A DNA stretch of 64,000 nt from JAJRVM01 sp041752115 (GTDB taxonomy: Bacteria > Planctomycetota > Planctomycetia > Pirellulales > Pirellulaceae), in NCBI GenBank assembly GCA_041752115.1, contig JBGSHS010000166.1:1-64000 (forward strand), read 5' to 3'. The notes under the pieces were generated by a model, which searched no databases, was not told where the DNA came from, and saw nothing but the letters and a program-made list of their open reading frames with translations. This document shows, in pieces, positions 1-9,069 of this stretch (position 1 is the first letter of the stretch; each line of letters begins with the position of its first letter). Made by a program: the position numbers and the translations under genes.

Positions 1-449
1 GGCGGCGTGGGAGAGGGCGGTTTCGGCCGTGGCAATTTGCGGGGCCGGGCCTGCTCCGCTGAAGCTGTTTCTTTGTCCCCGGGGGGCTCGTCATCGGGCG
101 GTTTTTCCTCCACGCCGAACGGGGCAGGCTGAGGAACCGTGTCGTCGTCGTTCGGTGGGGAAGTGGAGGAAACGGACTTGTCGGCGGATTCGGCCGCAGC
201 GGAGATATCTTCCAGAGCTTCCCACGGCGCCCTGGTGATCACGCCGCGCTGCTGCAACAGCAACAGTTCGCAGGCCAGCTGGTCGCGGCTCAAGCCCAAT
301 TCATCGGCGAGCCGAAGCACCGCGTCAAACCGCTCCCCGTCCAGAACGCGCGATTCGAGAATGATCGGCGCAGCATGTTCGAGGAACCTGCGCACCGCAC
401 GTTCATCAGCTCCTCGCCGATCGTTTGTGATGGGTTTCTCGCTCGCCAT
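1..449 (-). CDS. Hypothetical protein, C-terminus cut by window edge
   Basis: This open frame starts at an ATG ending at 449 and runs off the left edge, so 149 codons are visible. The first ~80 residues look like a compact helical domain, with short motifs such as GERFDAVLRLADELGLS and QLACELLLLQQRG. The rest is a low-complexity acidic and proline-rich linker (DDDTVPQPAPFG, then PRPKPPSPTPP) that probably leads to another domain outside the window. It follows the TPR gene on the same strand with a 76-base gap, so it may be the last gene of the ExbB/ExbD operon. A GTG nine bases upstream is an alternative start. I do not recognise the family and assign no function. Confidence 0.65.
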   Translation of the reverse strand, partial: MASEKPITNDRRGADERAVRRFLEHAAPIILESRVLDGERFDAVLRLADELGLSRDQLACELLLLQQRGVITRAPWEALEDISAAAESADKSVSSTSPPNDDDTVPQPAPFGVEEKPPDDEPPGDKETASAEQARPRKLPRPKPPSPTP

Positions 450-525
450 TGCCTGCACTCGCCGGGTCGCCCGCCGCCGTCGGTTGACTCGATCGCCGGT
501 TGTCACCTGTCAGCCTGACTCAATC

Positions 526-3141
526 CTACCAGCTGCGGGCCAGTTCTGTGAACTTTCCCTGCCAACGTTCGCCCCCCAGATCTGGGTGCAGCAGCTGCAA
601 CTGCTCAAATACCTTTCGTGCCTGATCCTTGTCGATTTGAGAAAGCGACTGGAGTTGATGGTACTTCGCCTCATACCAATCCTCGCTGCCGGAAGCGAGC
701 CCGGACAGGAGCGTGCGCCAATGTTTCAGCGCCAGGTCGTGCTGGCCGGCCAGTGCGTGAGCGGTCGCGGCCCGCTGGAGGTAGCGGCGATCGCGAGGGG
801 CGACCTGGAGGAGCTGTTCCAGGATGCGAGCCGCTTCGGCAGCTTGGCCGGTCTGCTGGGCATAATGGGACAGACGGGAGGCTGCGATCTGGGCGTTCTT
901 GGACCCGGCCAAGGATTGATCTGATGTGGTCAGCACGTCCAGGAGGCGGCGATACAGATCGTAAGCTTGCTGGTTAAGCGCCGCCACGCCATCCCCCGCC
1001 GCTTCGCGAATGTCCTGGTCCAGCGCGTTAGCCATGATGACCAGAGCCGGTTGCTCGTACGCCGAGCCACGGGCATGCTCAACCAGCCACTGCGCCTGTT
1101 GTTGTCGCGCAGCGGAATTGCCTTCGGCGGCGGCCACTTCGAGGAGACGAAAATGGTATTCCAGCACGCGCGGGTTGGTCTCGGGCAGCTGTGCCGCGTG
1201 CGGACCGGCGGCCGTGAGCATCGCATGGGCGATTTCCCGCTGCGGTGGCTGTTGATGGAGGGCGGCGTCGGCGGCGAGCAGGCTGACGGTCAACTTGCGC
1301 ATGGCATCCGTGTTGGTGGTGACTTGCTGCAAATAGACCTCGGCGGCCGCACGCAGTGCCTCGAGCTGTGCCAGTCCAGCCGAAGGATTGTCTTTCTGTT
1401 GCGACCACATGCGATGCAACAGCAGGCACAGATCGTAGCGCGCCAGTGGGTACTGCGGATCGGTGGAGGCGACGGCGGACAGTTGCTGGACCATGCGCTG
1501 CGGATCGGTTTTCTCGAGCAGCTTGTTGAGTTCGTATCGGCCGCGCTGGGCATAGGCATGTTCAGGATAATGCTGTTCGAGTCGCTTCAGGGCGTCGGTA
1601 GCCAGTGTCACAAAGCGAGGTTGATCGGCAGCCAGCTGGAGGTACGCGGCCATCGCCATCCACGCCGTTTCCACGGCCAGCGGATCTTTGCTCTCGTGCA
1701 ACGCCGGGAAGGCGTTGACGAACTCGCGAGCTGCCTCTTCGCCCCGTTCCAGGCGATAGAAGCACCAGCCCAGTGTATAGCGGCAGCGGGCGGCTGGGCC
1801 GGCCAGTGTATTGACCTCGGGGGTTTGGAGCGCCCGCTGCAACGTCGCCAACGCCGTTTCGTAGTCGGTCGTGGCATGCGACTTCTCGGCCTGGGCGAAC
1901 TGCTGCTGACCGGTGGCCCACAGCAGCACGAACCCTGCGTCCTTGCTCGGCACTACCTGGAATTTTTCCAGCAACGTGTTGATGGCATGGAGTTGTCCCA
2001 GGCGGGCCAGGCCGACCAGGCCCAGGTTTCCCAGCGCACGTTGGGGCGAGCCGTCGGCAGGTGCCGGGGGGCTGAAACCTGCTCGGAAAAGGGCCACGCA
2101 GAGGCTCACTTTGCCTTGGGTGGGTGGGGGCTGAAAACTCTCTACACGCGGGCGGGCGAAGGCGTCCGCGCGCGCGTACTCGCCGGCATTGAGCAGGGCG
2201 CGGACCTGCCAGTAAGGGGCCTGATCCTGGATCTCCACCGGCACACTGGGATGCTGCAGTGCGGCGAAACATCGTTGGGAAGCGTCCAGGTTACCACACG
2301 CGGCCTCGCTCAGTCCGAGTCCGATCATCGACCGCGCGCGCCAGATCGATTCCAGTCCCAGCCACTCCGGCTCCAGTTCCTCGGGCAGTCCCTCCTCGAA
2401 TCCCATCAAATGCAGGAAGATGTCACGAGCCTGGACATACGGCTCGGCCTTGATGGCTGCTGTGTTGACGAGTCCGAGGTAGTAGTTGGCCCAGGCGGCG
2501 AAATACGTGGCTCGCGCGGCCACATTCTGGACACGCCGTGATTCTTGCTCCTTCGACTGCAGTTCGTCGCCTTCGGGAAGTCCTTCCAACTGTTTGGCGA
2601 GCTCCGCGACCTGCTCCTTGAGCACACGCTGGTGTTCGACAAGCTGCGGAGTGATTCGTGTCAGAATCTGCTGCGCTTCGCCGCGGGCCGCTGCTTCCTG
2701 TGGCTCGCTGATCCAGGTCGAGATCAACGACTCGGCACGGTTGTAGTCTGCCTGCAGCAGCATCACCTGCAGCGCGGTGGTATTGGCCTCGGGAACCGCG
2801 CTGAGCAGATTCATGATGCGACCGACTGTCTCGTCGTAACGCGGCTTGTCGTCGGACATGGCGATCAACCGCTCCGCGTACAGATCGGCCAGGCGGCGGG
2901 CCGTCTGCTGTTTCTCCTGGCTGGAAGGGGATCGCGCGAGTGACTGCTCCAACTGCAGGATCTGCAGGTCGACCAGGCCGAGTCGCGTCAGGAACTGTTC
3001 CACCCGCTGCTCATCGCTCTGGCCATGCGCGCTCACAATCGGCAGGCCCATGCTGATGACGAGCCATGCCACAAGCAGGGCGGAGTATCTGCCGGAGGGG
3101 AGATCGCGGGATCGGCTACCGGGTTGCTTCCATGGGAACAT
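526..3141 (-). CDS. Secreted TPR-rich protein of an ExbB/ExbD operon
   Basis: This is a protein of about 871 residues. I chose the ATG at 3141 because it opens with a clear signal sequence (hydrophobic core ALLVAWLVISMGLPIVSA) and overlaps the end of the upstream exbD by 26 bases; the longer frame only adds an arginine-rich tail. The rest is almost entirely helical and alanine/leucine/glutamine-rich, with TPR-like stretches (for example RYTLGWCFYRLERGEEAAREF and AARILEQLLQVAPRDRRYLQRAATAHALAGQHDLAL, quoted here only in pieces). It is expected in the periplasm or on the outer surface. In planctomycetes such proteins follow ExbB/ExbD pairs, so a scaffold or energy-coupled partner role is inferred from context only. 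Confidence 0.85.
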   Translation of the reverse strand: MFPWKQPGSRSRDLPSGRYSALLVAWLVISMGLPIVSAHGQSDEQRVEQFLTRLGLVDLQILQLEQSLARSPSSQEKQQTARRLADLYAERLIAMSDDKPRYDETVGRIMNLLSAVPEANTTALQVMLLQADYNRAESLISTWISEPQEAAARGEAQQILTRITPQLVEHQRVLKEQVAELAKQLEGLPEGDELQSKEQESRRVQNVAARATYFAAWANYYLGLVNTAAIKAEPYVQARDIFLHLMGFEEGLPEELEPEWLGLESIWRARSMIGLGLSEAACGNLDASQRCFAALQHPSVPVEIQDQAPYWQVRALLNAGEYARADAFARPRVESFQPPPTQGKVSLCVALFRAGFSPPAPADGSPQRALGNLGLVGLARLGQLHAINTLLEKFQVVPSKDAGFVLLWATGQQQFAQAEKSHATTDYETALATLQRALQTPEVNTLAGPAARCRYTLGWCFYRLERGEEAAREFVNAFPALHESKDPLAVETAWMAMAAYLQLAADQPRFVTLATDALKRLEQHYPEHAYAQRGRYELNKLLEKTDPQRMVQQLSAVASTDPQYPLARYDLCLLLHRMWSQQKDNPSAGLAQLEALRAAAEVYLQQVTTNTDAMRKLTVSLLAADAALHQQPPQREIAHAMLTAAGPHAAQLPETNPRVLEYHFRLLEVAAAEGNSAARQQQAQWLVEHARGSAYEQPALVIMANALDQDIREAAGDGVAALNQQAYDLYRRLLDVLTTSDQSLAGSKNAQIAASRLSHYAQQTGQAAEAARILEQLLQVAPRDRRYLQRAATAHALAGQHDLALKHWRTLLSGLASGSEDWYEAKYHQLQSLSQIDKDQARKVFEQLQLLHPDLGGERWQGKFTELARSW

Positions 3142-3547
3142 AAGACACCGTCGAGAATCGGGCCGTCTTGCAGGCCTGGATCGCGGCGGCAGCCAGATCG
3201 AAGGGCGCCTCATCGCTGACCCGCACGAAAGCGCCGTCCGCCTTGTTTTCAAATTGCTGTAGAACGTTGCTCAACTCCTGTTGTGTGGCGATCTCGCGGG
3301 ATCCGAGTCGATAGACGAAGCGGTCCCCGGAACGAACCACATCAATAATCGCCGGTTCGAAATCGCTCTGCGCCTTGTCCGCCGCCTGGTTCTCCACCTG
3401 GATTCCCGAATCCAGCTCGCGTTCTGTCGGGATGAAGCTGGACGTGGTCATGAAGAAGATCAGCAGCAGGAAAACGACGTCGATCATGCTGGTCATCGAC
3501 AGCTCAAGTCGCGATTCACGCTGTAGTTTGTGGCTTGATAGTTTCAT
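3116..3547 (-). CDS. exbD: ExbD/TolR family biopolymer transport protein (second copy)
   Basis: This is a 143-residue ExbD/TolR protein. It has a short cytoplasmic N-terminus and one membrane helix containing the family signature SMTSMIDVVFLLLIFFM, where the Asp in MIDVVF is the conserved proton-path residue. A periplasmic C-terminal domain of about 100 residues follows. ExbD works with ExbB to use the proton gradient for work on envelope or outer-membrane partners. It lies 20 bases after the first exbD and overlaps the TPR gene, so translation of the three is probably coupled. Its C-terminal domain differs strongly from the first copy, which fits two non-redundant subunits. Confidence 0.93.
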   Translation of the reverse strand: MKLSSHKLQRESRLELSMTSMIDVVFLLLIFFMTTSSFIPTERELDSGIQVENQAADKAQSDFEPAIIDVVRSGDRFVYRLGSREIATQQELSNVLQQFENKADGAFVRVSDEAPFDLAAAAIQACKTARFSTVSYVPMEATR

Positions 3548-3567
3548 AGGCTGGTCACGCCTCGGTC

Positions 3568-3984
3568 CTACTGAGGAACCTGCACGGAGATCTGGAGTTT
3601 GCGGATGTCGAGCCGTGAAAGGGCTGTCACGACCCGATTCACCATGGCGCTGGCACCGCGGCGATCAGCCCTCAGGACGATCGTCAGTTGGGACGGGCTG
3701 TCACCGAGCCGCGCCAACTCATCGGCGGCCAACGCCACGAGCTCCGACACTTGGTAGACCCCACCGCCCACGAGAATCTCCCCGTCTTGGGTGATGTTGA
3801 TGGTCAGAACGGCCGGCTTCTGATCCGTGGCTCCCGCCTGCTGCGGCAGCTCCAGTTGCTCGCGGTTGATCTCCGTGACCTGGGAGACAGTCATGAAGAA
3901 AATGATCAACAGGAACACGATGTCGATCATCGGAGTCATGTTGATCGAAGCGGTGGTGGGTCTTCGGTGTTTGGACAGTCGCAT
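3568..3984 (-). CDS. exbD: ExbD/TolR family biopolymer transport protein (first copy)
   Basis: This is a 138-residue ExbD-like protein. The N-terminus MRLSKHRRPTTASINMTP leads into a single membrane helix with MIDIVFLLIIFFMTVSQ, which contains the conserved Asp. The periplasmic part (EINREQLELPQQ onward) ends with a typical ExbD fold, including ILVGGGVYQVSEL and ADRRGASAMVNRVVTAL. It sits 103 bases after exbB in the same direction. With ExbB and the second ExbD it should form a proton-driven inner-membrane motor. Paired, dissimilar exbD genes are common in this phylum. Confidence 0.93.
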   Translation of the reverse strand: MRLSKHRRPTTASINMTPMIDIVFLLIIFFMTVSQVTEINREQLELPQQAGATDQKPAVLTINITQDGEILVGGGVYQVSELVALAADELARLGDSPSQLTIVLRADRRGASAMVNRVVTALSRLDIRKLQISVQVPQ

Positions 3985-4087
3985 GATTGGCTCACCAGTA
4001 TGCTGAGGCCGCCTGAGTTTTCCGGCCGCCTTGGCTCTCCCGCTGCTGTTACGTCTCTCCAGGATTCAACAGCCCGAGGTAGGATGG

Positions 4088-5023
4088 CTACGATTGCCGC
4101 CGTCGCCCCAAGGGCATCATGATCTGTTCCACGCGCTTACCCGCCTCAGCGACGATCGAATCGATCTTGTTGCGGAAGAAACTGAAGGCGATCATGGTGG
4201 GGATGGCGACCACCAGGCCCATGAGGGTCGTTACCAGCGCTTTGCCGATGCCGCCGGCCAGCTCGTCGGGCCGAGCCGCACCGCCGCTGGCCGCAATCCT
4301 GTTGAACGACTCAATCATACCCAGCACGGTACCCAACAGACCGAGCATGGGGGCGATGGCACCGATCACGCCCAAGACCTCCGTCTTGCGGTAGAGTCGC
4401 CCAGTCTGGTCTTCCCCCGCCTCTTCCACCGCCGCCTTATACTCGGCGAATCCGAACTCGCTTGCCTGGTAACGTTCCAGGCCGGCCAACACGACGTCCG
4501 AGAGCAGGGAATCATTGTTCGGATCGCGACAGGCGTCTGCGGCCTCGGTGATCTTTCCCTCGCGAATCAGCGTCTCCAACTCGTCCGCCACCACTTCTGG
4601 CATCAAGGTGCTCTTGCGGATGGAAATGGCATGCTCAATGATGAAGCCCAGCGACACAACGCTCAGCAACGCGATCAACAGACCGGTAACGCCACCGTCC
4701 ATCAACGTGTCCAGGAGTGTGCGCGTCTGGGGCTCGGCCCCCGTGGTTTCCCTGGGGCGGGCCGGAGCCACTTCGCTGGTGGCCGCCGATTCGTCGAGCG
4801 TTTCGACCGACTCGCCTTCACTCTGCCCGCGAGCGGGCGTGACGGCGTGACCGGTCCAGAGGACCAGCGTCGCGGCGAAGAACAGGATCCAGAAAGGGGC
4901 ATGTGTAGGCAATTTGTGTGCGTTGAGGAGCACGGGTGAGCATTCCTTGTCGTGCGCGTGTGAGCAGCGAGAGCCCAAGGTGAGGCTTCGCCCCGAAGTG
5001 GCGCGTGGCTGCAGTTGTCTCAT
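4088..5023 (-). CDS. exbB: MotA/TolQ/ExbB proton channel family protein
   Basis: The conserved core is clear: TM1 at GLLIALLSVVSLGFIIEHA, a cytoplasmic loop, then the TolQ/ExbB signature around EVLGVIGAIAPMLGLLGTVL with GMIESF, and a last helix in LVTTLMGLVVAIPTMIAFSFF. It supplies the stator and channel subunit for the two ExbD proteins. It begins with an additional hydrophobic segment (APFWILFFAATLVLWTGHAV) followed by an acidic and proline-rich linker, so a cleaved signal peptide or extra helix is likely; this N-terminal extension is common in planctomycete homologues. The start is uncertain. The ATG at 5023 lies five bases after the upstream gene, but a GTG at 4933 preceded by AAGGA would give a cleaner signal peptide. 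Confidence 0.9.
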   Translation of the reverse strand: MRQLQPRATSGRSLTLGSRCSHAHDKECSPVLLNAHKLPTHAPFWILFFAATLVLWTGHAVTPARGQSEGESVETLDESAATSEVAPARPRETTGAEPQTRTLLDTLMDGGVTGLLIALLSVVSLGFIIEHAISIRKSTLMPEVVADELETLIREGKITEAADACRDPNNDSLLSDVVLAGLERYQASEFGFAEYKAAVEEAGEDQTGRLYRKTEVLGVIGAIAPMLGLLGTVLGMIESFNRIAASGGAARPDELAGGIGKALVTTLMGLVVAIPTMIAFSFFRNKIDSIVAEAGKRVEQIMMPLGRRRQS

Positions 5024-5028
5024 AGTGG

Positions 5029-6144
5029 TTATTTCACTTTCATATCTTCTTGACGCAGCCGCTCGGCATGCCACGTCTGGCCGTACCGGTCGAGCAGTTC
5101 GCGTCGAATGGCAATACTTCCCTTGGCGTCCCCCTGCTGTGCCAAAGTTCCCATGGCCACGTAAAGTCCGGCAGCAGCGAGTTCCGGTTGCTGCGAGCCA
5201 TAGAGGGCGGCAATGCGCAGCAGATCGAGGACGCCCGCTTGACGCGCCCCCGGCTCGGTGCCGGCCAACTGGGCTTGCCCGAGCCAGTACAAGGCCAGCG
5301 GTTTCAAATCGGCGCTGAATCGATCGATCTGCCGCTCCAGCGCTTGCCGGGCCACTTCGGAGTTGTGCTGGCTCAGCTGAATCTGTGCCTCCACCACAGC
5401 TTTCCACTCGGGTAGCTCATCGAGTCCCGATAGAGCCTGCACTGCCTTCTCGGTCTCACCGGCCGCCAGGGCGAGGGTGGCATAGTAGATTCGCATCGCG
5501 GGAGGACGCGGCTTACTCGTCGCCGCAATCGTATCCGCTACGCCCGCCAACGCTGCGGTGGCTGCCTCGGCATCAAACCAGACCGGTGGCAATTCGGGCG
5601 ATAGGCCGGTCTGCAGATCCACCGGTAGCTGCCGTGGCCCGGGAATCGTGTAGGAACGCTTCTCGGCGGCCGCTTGCCGCAGACACTCCACACATTCCAG
5701 ATAGGGTTGCAGTGATGCCTCACGGTGCCCCACCGCCAGACGCGCCCACATCAGTGCCTGGCACACCATGTACGCCGTTTCACTGCGCCGCCCTCGATAC
5801 GCCGGATAGACCGCTTCCGCATGGGGCAACAGGCCTTTGTAATCACTCACCGTCAGCCGCTGACGCAGCCGATACAAATCCGATCCGAGTTGCGAGAGCA
5901 TCTTGTCGAAGGCCGCTTGCTCGGCCTCGGCAACCGTTCCTTTCTCAATCCGATCCCAAGGAATGATCGTTCCGTCGTTCAACTGCACTCCATCCACATC
6001 GAACCCGGTCACCGTCTTGTCGCTGATGATATCGAGATTGCGCAGCACCAGGCGATCGGCGGCGGCGGGCCGTGCCAGGATCAGCTGCACCACGACCGCG
6101 ATGCACAGAATCCGCCGAACGGACATCGGTTTCCCGAACTGCAT
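5029..6144 (-). CDS. Secreted conserved protein, first gene of the ExbB/ExbD operon
   Basis: This 371-residue protein has a signal peptide (MSVRRILCIAVVVQLILARPAAA) and then a short beta-rich segment (DRLVLRNLDIISDKTVTGFD with GTIIPWDRIEKG). A long helical region with TPR-like or Sel1-like spacing follows (for example LTVSDYKGLLPHAEAVYPAY and VARQALERQIDRF). It starts the leftward operon; its stop is five bases before exbB. It is probably a periplasmic partner of the ExbB/ExbD motor, but that comes from position alone. I know of no enzymatic motif in it. Confidence 0.8.
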   Translation of the reverse strand: MQFGKPMSVRRILCIAVVVQLILARPAAADRLVLRNLDIISDKTVTGFDVDGVQLNDGTIIPWDRIEKGTVAEAEQAAFDKMLSQLGSDLYRLRQRLTVSDYKGLLPHAEAVYPAYRGRRSETAYMVCQALMWARLAVGHREASLQPYLECVECLRQAAAEKRSYTIPGPRQLPVDLQTGLSPELPPVWFDAEAATAALAGVADTIAATSKPRPPAMRIYYATLALAAGETEKAVQALSGLDELPEWKAVVEAQIQLSQHNSEVARQALERQIDRFSADLKPLALYWLGQAQLAGTEPGARQAGVLDLLRIAALYGSQQPELAAAGLYVAMGTLAQQGDAKGSIAIRRELLDRYGQTWHAERLRQEDMKVK

Positions 6145-6570
6145 CGCTGTTCTCCCGCACGCGGTCTTCCCTGGCGACCCGACCGATCGGCCTGGTCATG
6201 CCGTTCCCTGTGGTTGCTGTTGACGCGGACCAAACCCCAACAAAGATGTCGGACGGAGGATGGACACATTGTCGGACAAAGATCGCTTCCGCAAAAGACA
6301 CCGTCGGTCACGAACTAGCCCGGCCGATAGTGCTCCCCCAAAGAGATGTGATGGGGGCACGAAACGAACCGAGATATTGGTGATTTGCCCAGCGGCTCCG
6401 CCAAATCGCTCACGAGCTGTCACGCAGCCACCGGTGTCGAACAGGAATGTGCCTCGCCTCTTCCCCGCTATCGTAGGGTGAGACCTGCCGGGCGTCAACC
6501 AATTCCCCAAGGGATACGATCGCCGCCACGCGCTGCCACAACCAGCTCGTGTAGCCCAGCCGCCCACACT
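6145..6570. other. Intergenic region upstream of the ExbB/ExbD operon
   Basis: About 426 bases lie between the end of the putative lipoprotein gene (6571) and the start of the secreted operon protein (6144), both leftward. Frames here have an arginine/serine-rich composition typical of noncoding shadow. It should contain the promoter of the ExbB/ExbD operon, but I find no convincing -35/-10 pair, operator or terminator hairpin. Confidence 0.4.
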
Positions 6571-7869
6571 TCATCGATCCGGAGGCGATGGTGACGGTGT
6601 TGAGCCACCGTCCGTAGCCGGGGTGGCGTCTGAATCCTCGACGTCATGGCGACGCGGACCAAATATGCGTGCTCGATACAGTACCAGGCCATGTGCTGCG
6701 TGGTAGAGGGCCCCACACTCCAAAGGAACGTCGCGCGTGAGCCGAAACAGGTTGCACAGATTGGTGACTGCCTGTATCACCCACGGCTCGTGGAGCTCTT
6801 CGTCATCCAATGCCAGGGAGAGGAACTCCAGGATGTGACCGGATGTACCAAGATTCTGGGCCAGATCGGGCGAGCTGCCTGGTCCATCAAAGTGCCGTGT
6901 GGAGAACGAACCATCCGGATTCTGGTACTCCCGGGCGTGTGCGATGGCCGTACGAATGACGGTGTCAGCCAGTTTCCAGCTGCCAGCCATCCTGCCGTGA
7001 CCGGCCAGGTGTTGCCGGAGGGCCATCGTCAGCCCGATCAATCGGTGTGTGCCGCCGCAAGCGCTACTGCCCAGCTCCTGTTCCGCTTCGATCTGCACCA
7101 GCCGCTCAATGCTCCAAGTCTCGCCGTCGGAAGCGGTCCAGCTGGCATCGGTCGGGAGGTAGTGCGTCAAGCCGATCAGCGTCCAGCTGTATTCGCGCAG
7201 GACGTTGCGCGGCACGTCCCACTGAACCTGCGAGACGAAATGGCGCAGGGTCAGGTCCTGACCCTCGACGCGGATCGGTTGATCGATCGGTACATCGCAC
7301 TGAGCGATTATGGCCAGCCACTGGTCGGGATGACCTTGACCCGTCTGGCTACCTGCGTCGAGCATGGCTCGAATGCCAGGTTCCGCGTTTGGTTGATCGG
7401 TGACCACCTGGAGGGTCCAACCCTTCATCGTGCCACCTTGCAGCAAGTAATCGACAGCCGACACCGATTGGCCATCCTGCTGGACGGCGAAGTCCTGCTG
7501 GTAAGCCAGGACGCCGTGGAGGATCTGCCAAGCCGCATGCTGCTGCAGACTGAGCGTCCGATCGCGGTACGTGAACTCCAACACATCATCCAGCTCGGTC
7601 ACCAAGTCTTCTGGTGGCAGGGAGCGTGTCGTCGGTGTGTCCGTGTTGGCAGTATTCCCAGGAGCGCATCCGACAACCATGGCGGTAGCCGTGAGGAAAA
7701 CAGCCGCCCACAGGTTCAACCATGGGCTGCTTGGTCCCAAGACGGCTGGCACGGCTGTTGGCACGACGGTTGGCACTCTCAAACGCCATCTGCTCCGCCT
7801 CGGCTGGCTCACAAGCGGGATCTCCCGGTGCGATCTCGGAGTTGTACGATCGGCGACGTTACCTATCAT
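6571..7869 (-). CDS. Putative lipoprotein of unknown function
   Basis: This is a 432-residue protein. A hydrophobic segment around residues 50-67 ends in MVVGC, a good lipobox, so it is probably lipid-anchored. The ~50 residues ahead of it are basic and proline-rich (PTVVPTAVPAV), so the true start may lie further in, though no better ATG is obvious. The mature part has conserved-looking blocks: LQQHAAWQILHGVLAYQQDF, VDYLLQGGTMKGW, EYSWTLIGLTHYLP and ACGGTHRLIGLTMALRQH. The last region (QNPDGSFSTRHFDGPGSSPD) resembles the repeat turns of alpha/alpha-toroid proteins. The proline/serine-rich tail PSPSPPDR looks disordered. I cannot assign an activity; an alpha/alpha-barrel structural or binding protein is only a guess. 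Confidence 0.75.
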   Translation of the reverse strand: MIGNVADRTTPRSHREIPLVSQPRRSRWRLRVPTVVPTAVPAVLGPSSPWLNLWAAVFLTATAMVVGCAPGNTANTDTPTTRSLPPEDLVTELDDVLEFTYRDRTLSLQQHAAWQILHGVLAYQQDFAVQQDGQSVSAVDYLLQGGTMKGWTLQVVTDQPNAEPGIRAMLDAGSQTGQGHPDQWLAIIAQCDVPIDQPIRVEGQDLTLRHFVSQVQWDVPRNVLREYSWTLIGLTHYLPTDASWTASDGETWSIERLVQIEAEQELGSSACGGTHRLIGLTMALRQHLAGHGRMAGSWKLADTVIRTAIAHAREYQNPDGSFSTRHFDGPGSSPDLAQNLGTSGHILEFLSLALDDEELHEPWVIQAVTNLCNLFRLTRDVPLECGALYHAAHGLVLYRARIFGPRRHDVEDSDATPATDGGSTPSPSPPDR

Positions 7870-8231
7870 CCTACTGGTTGATCGCCGAACGGCCAGACGG
7901 TGATGTGCCGCCAGTCGGTGCCCCGCGGGCGATTCGAGCTGGATGGTGGAGCGACACTGGCCTGGAGCCTGGAGCCATGGACTGCGGCACAGGAGAGGCG
8001 AGCGCCATCCCAGCCCTGGCGAAGCGGGGCAAGCACCCGATTCGGTTGGCAGGGGAGCTGGTCAGGCTGCCGCGGATTCGCAGCTGGACACGGACATCCT
8101 CACTCTCTACTTTACTACAGTGGCATACACCTCTGCTGCCTGCGCTTGTGACCCGCCACCTGGGCAGGAGCGAGAGAAGGGAAGCGACGGAGGTCTACGG
8201 CATTTGCGGGCGTTTTGGTCGGGGTCAATGA
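7870..8231. other. Divergent intergenic region
   Basis: About 360 bases separate the leftward lipoprotein gene from the rightward zinc peptidase gene. It must hold two promoters. A relatively AT-rich patch (ctctactttactacagtgg, near 8105-8123) is the most promoter-like stretch, but no clear -35/-10 spacing can be shown. Confidence 0.35.
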
Positions 8232-8921
8232 GTGATGGGAAATCCGCAAGCCTGGTTATGGATGATCCTGATTCCGGCGCTACTGCTTGCCGTGCTGGCG
8301 CAGCTGGTAATGCAGGTGGTGTTTGCGCGGGCGAGTGGCGCGAAGACCAAGATGAGCGGTTATGCTGTGGCACGTCATGTTCTGGACGGTTCCGGGCTGT
8401 ACGACATCCAGGTCGAGCAGGTTCCGGGTGCGCTGAGCGATCATTTTGACTCGCAGCGCCGCGTTCTGCAGCTCAGCCCGGAGGTGTACCATGGTCGCCA
8501 TGTGGCGGCTATGGCCATTGCTGCTCATGAGGCGTGTCATGCGCTTCAGCAGCAACAAGGTTCGGCGTGGTTCTTCTTGCGTGGTCTCGCAATTCCGGCC
8601 GCCACGTTTGGCAGTGGGGGAGGGATTCTGATTGCCCTGGTGGGACTGCTCAGCCGATTCCCTCCTTTGCTCGCCCTGGGCATACTTCTCTTCAGTGTCT
8701 CGCTGTACCTGCAGCTGCTCAGTTTACCCGTGGAGATTGGTGCCAGCCTGCTGGCGCGGCGAAGATTGGCGACTCTAGGGATTGCGGATGAGGGGCAGCG
8801 GGCGGGGCTTGCGGGGAGTCTGGCTGCGGTAGCGATTACGTATGTCGGAGCGACTTTGCAGAGTGTTTTCACGCTGATGCAACGAATTGTTGCTCGAGCT
8901 GGTCAAGGTAAGGACGTTTAG
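8232..8921 (+). CDS. Membrane zinc metallopeptidase, YugP/Zn_peptidase_2-like
   Basis: This is a protein of about 229 residues with several membrane helices. After an N-terminal helix it has the cytoplasmic-side domain KMSGYAVARHVLDGSGL, then the zinc motif HEACHALQ at residues 99-106 (HExxH). Hydrophobic helices follow, then LSLPVEIGASLLARRRL near residues 163-180. The family normally has PVEFDAS here, so the metal-binding Glu is kept but the following acidic residue is replaced by Gly. The start is GTG 8232 or ATG 8235; both are in frame and neither has a strong ribosome site. The substrate is unknown. It lies in front of a small membrane protein gene in the same direction. Confidence 0.88.
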   Translation: MMGNPQAWLWMILIPALLLAVLAQLVMQVVFARASGAKTKMSGYAVARHVLDGSGLYDIQVEQVPGALSDHFDSQRRVLQLSPEVYHGRHVAAMAIAAHEACHALQQQQGSAWFFLRGLAIPAATFGSGGGILIALVGLLSRFPPLLALGILLFSVSLYLQLLSLPVEIGASLLARRRLATLGIADEGQRAGLAGSLAAVAITYVGATLQSVFTLMQRIVARAGQGKDV

Positions 8922-9069
8922 TCGTTGCCTCGTGGGCCTCTCCTGCTCTCCTCTCCTGCGGCGTTGCTGCGTTCAATGTTGCAGCGAATTCTGCCCAGCT
9001 CTACAATGGGGTCTGCCGAGATGATGGGGCGATGGCAGGGCGATGGCATAACGTACAGGAGCAGCGCTA

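Noticed and set aside
139..924. 261-codon rightward frame
   Set aside because: It crosses the junction of two leftward genes and is Arg/Ser-rich without motifs.
967..2541. 524-codon rightward frame
   Set aside because: It lies wholly inside the TPR gene on the other strand, has no domain and an Arg/Gly/Gln-rich shadow composition.
7741..7790. sigma-54 type promoter words (tggcac...ttgg)
   Set aside because: The second word is TTGG, not TTGC, and the words lie inside a coding region.
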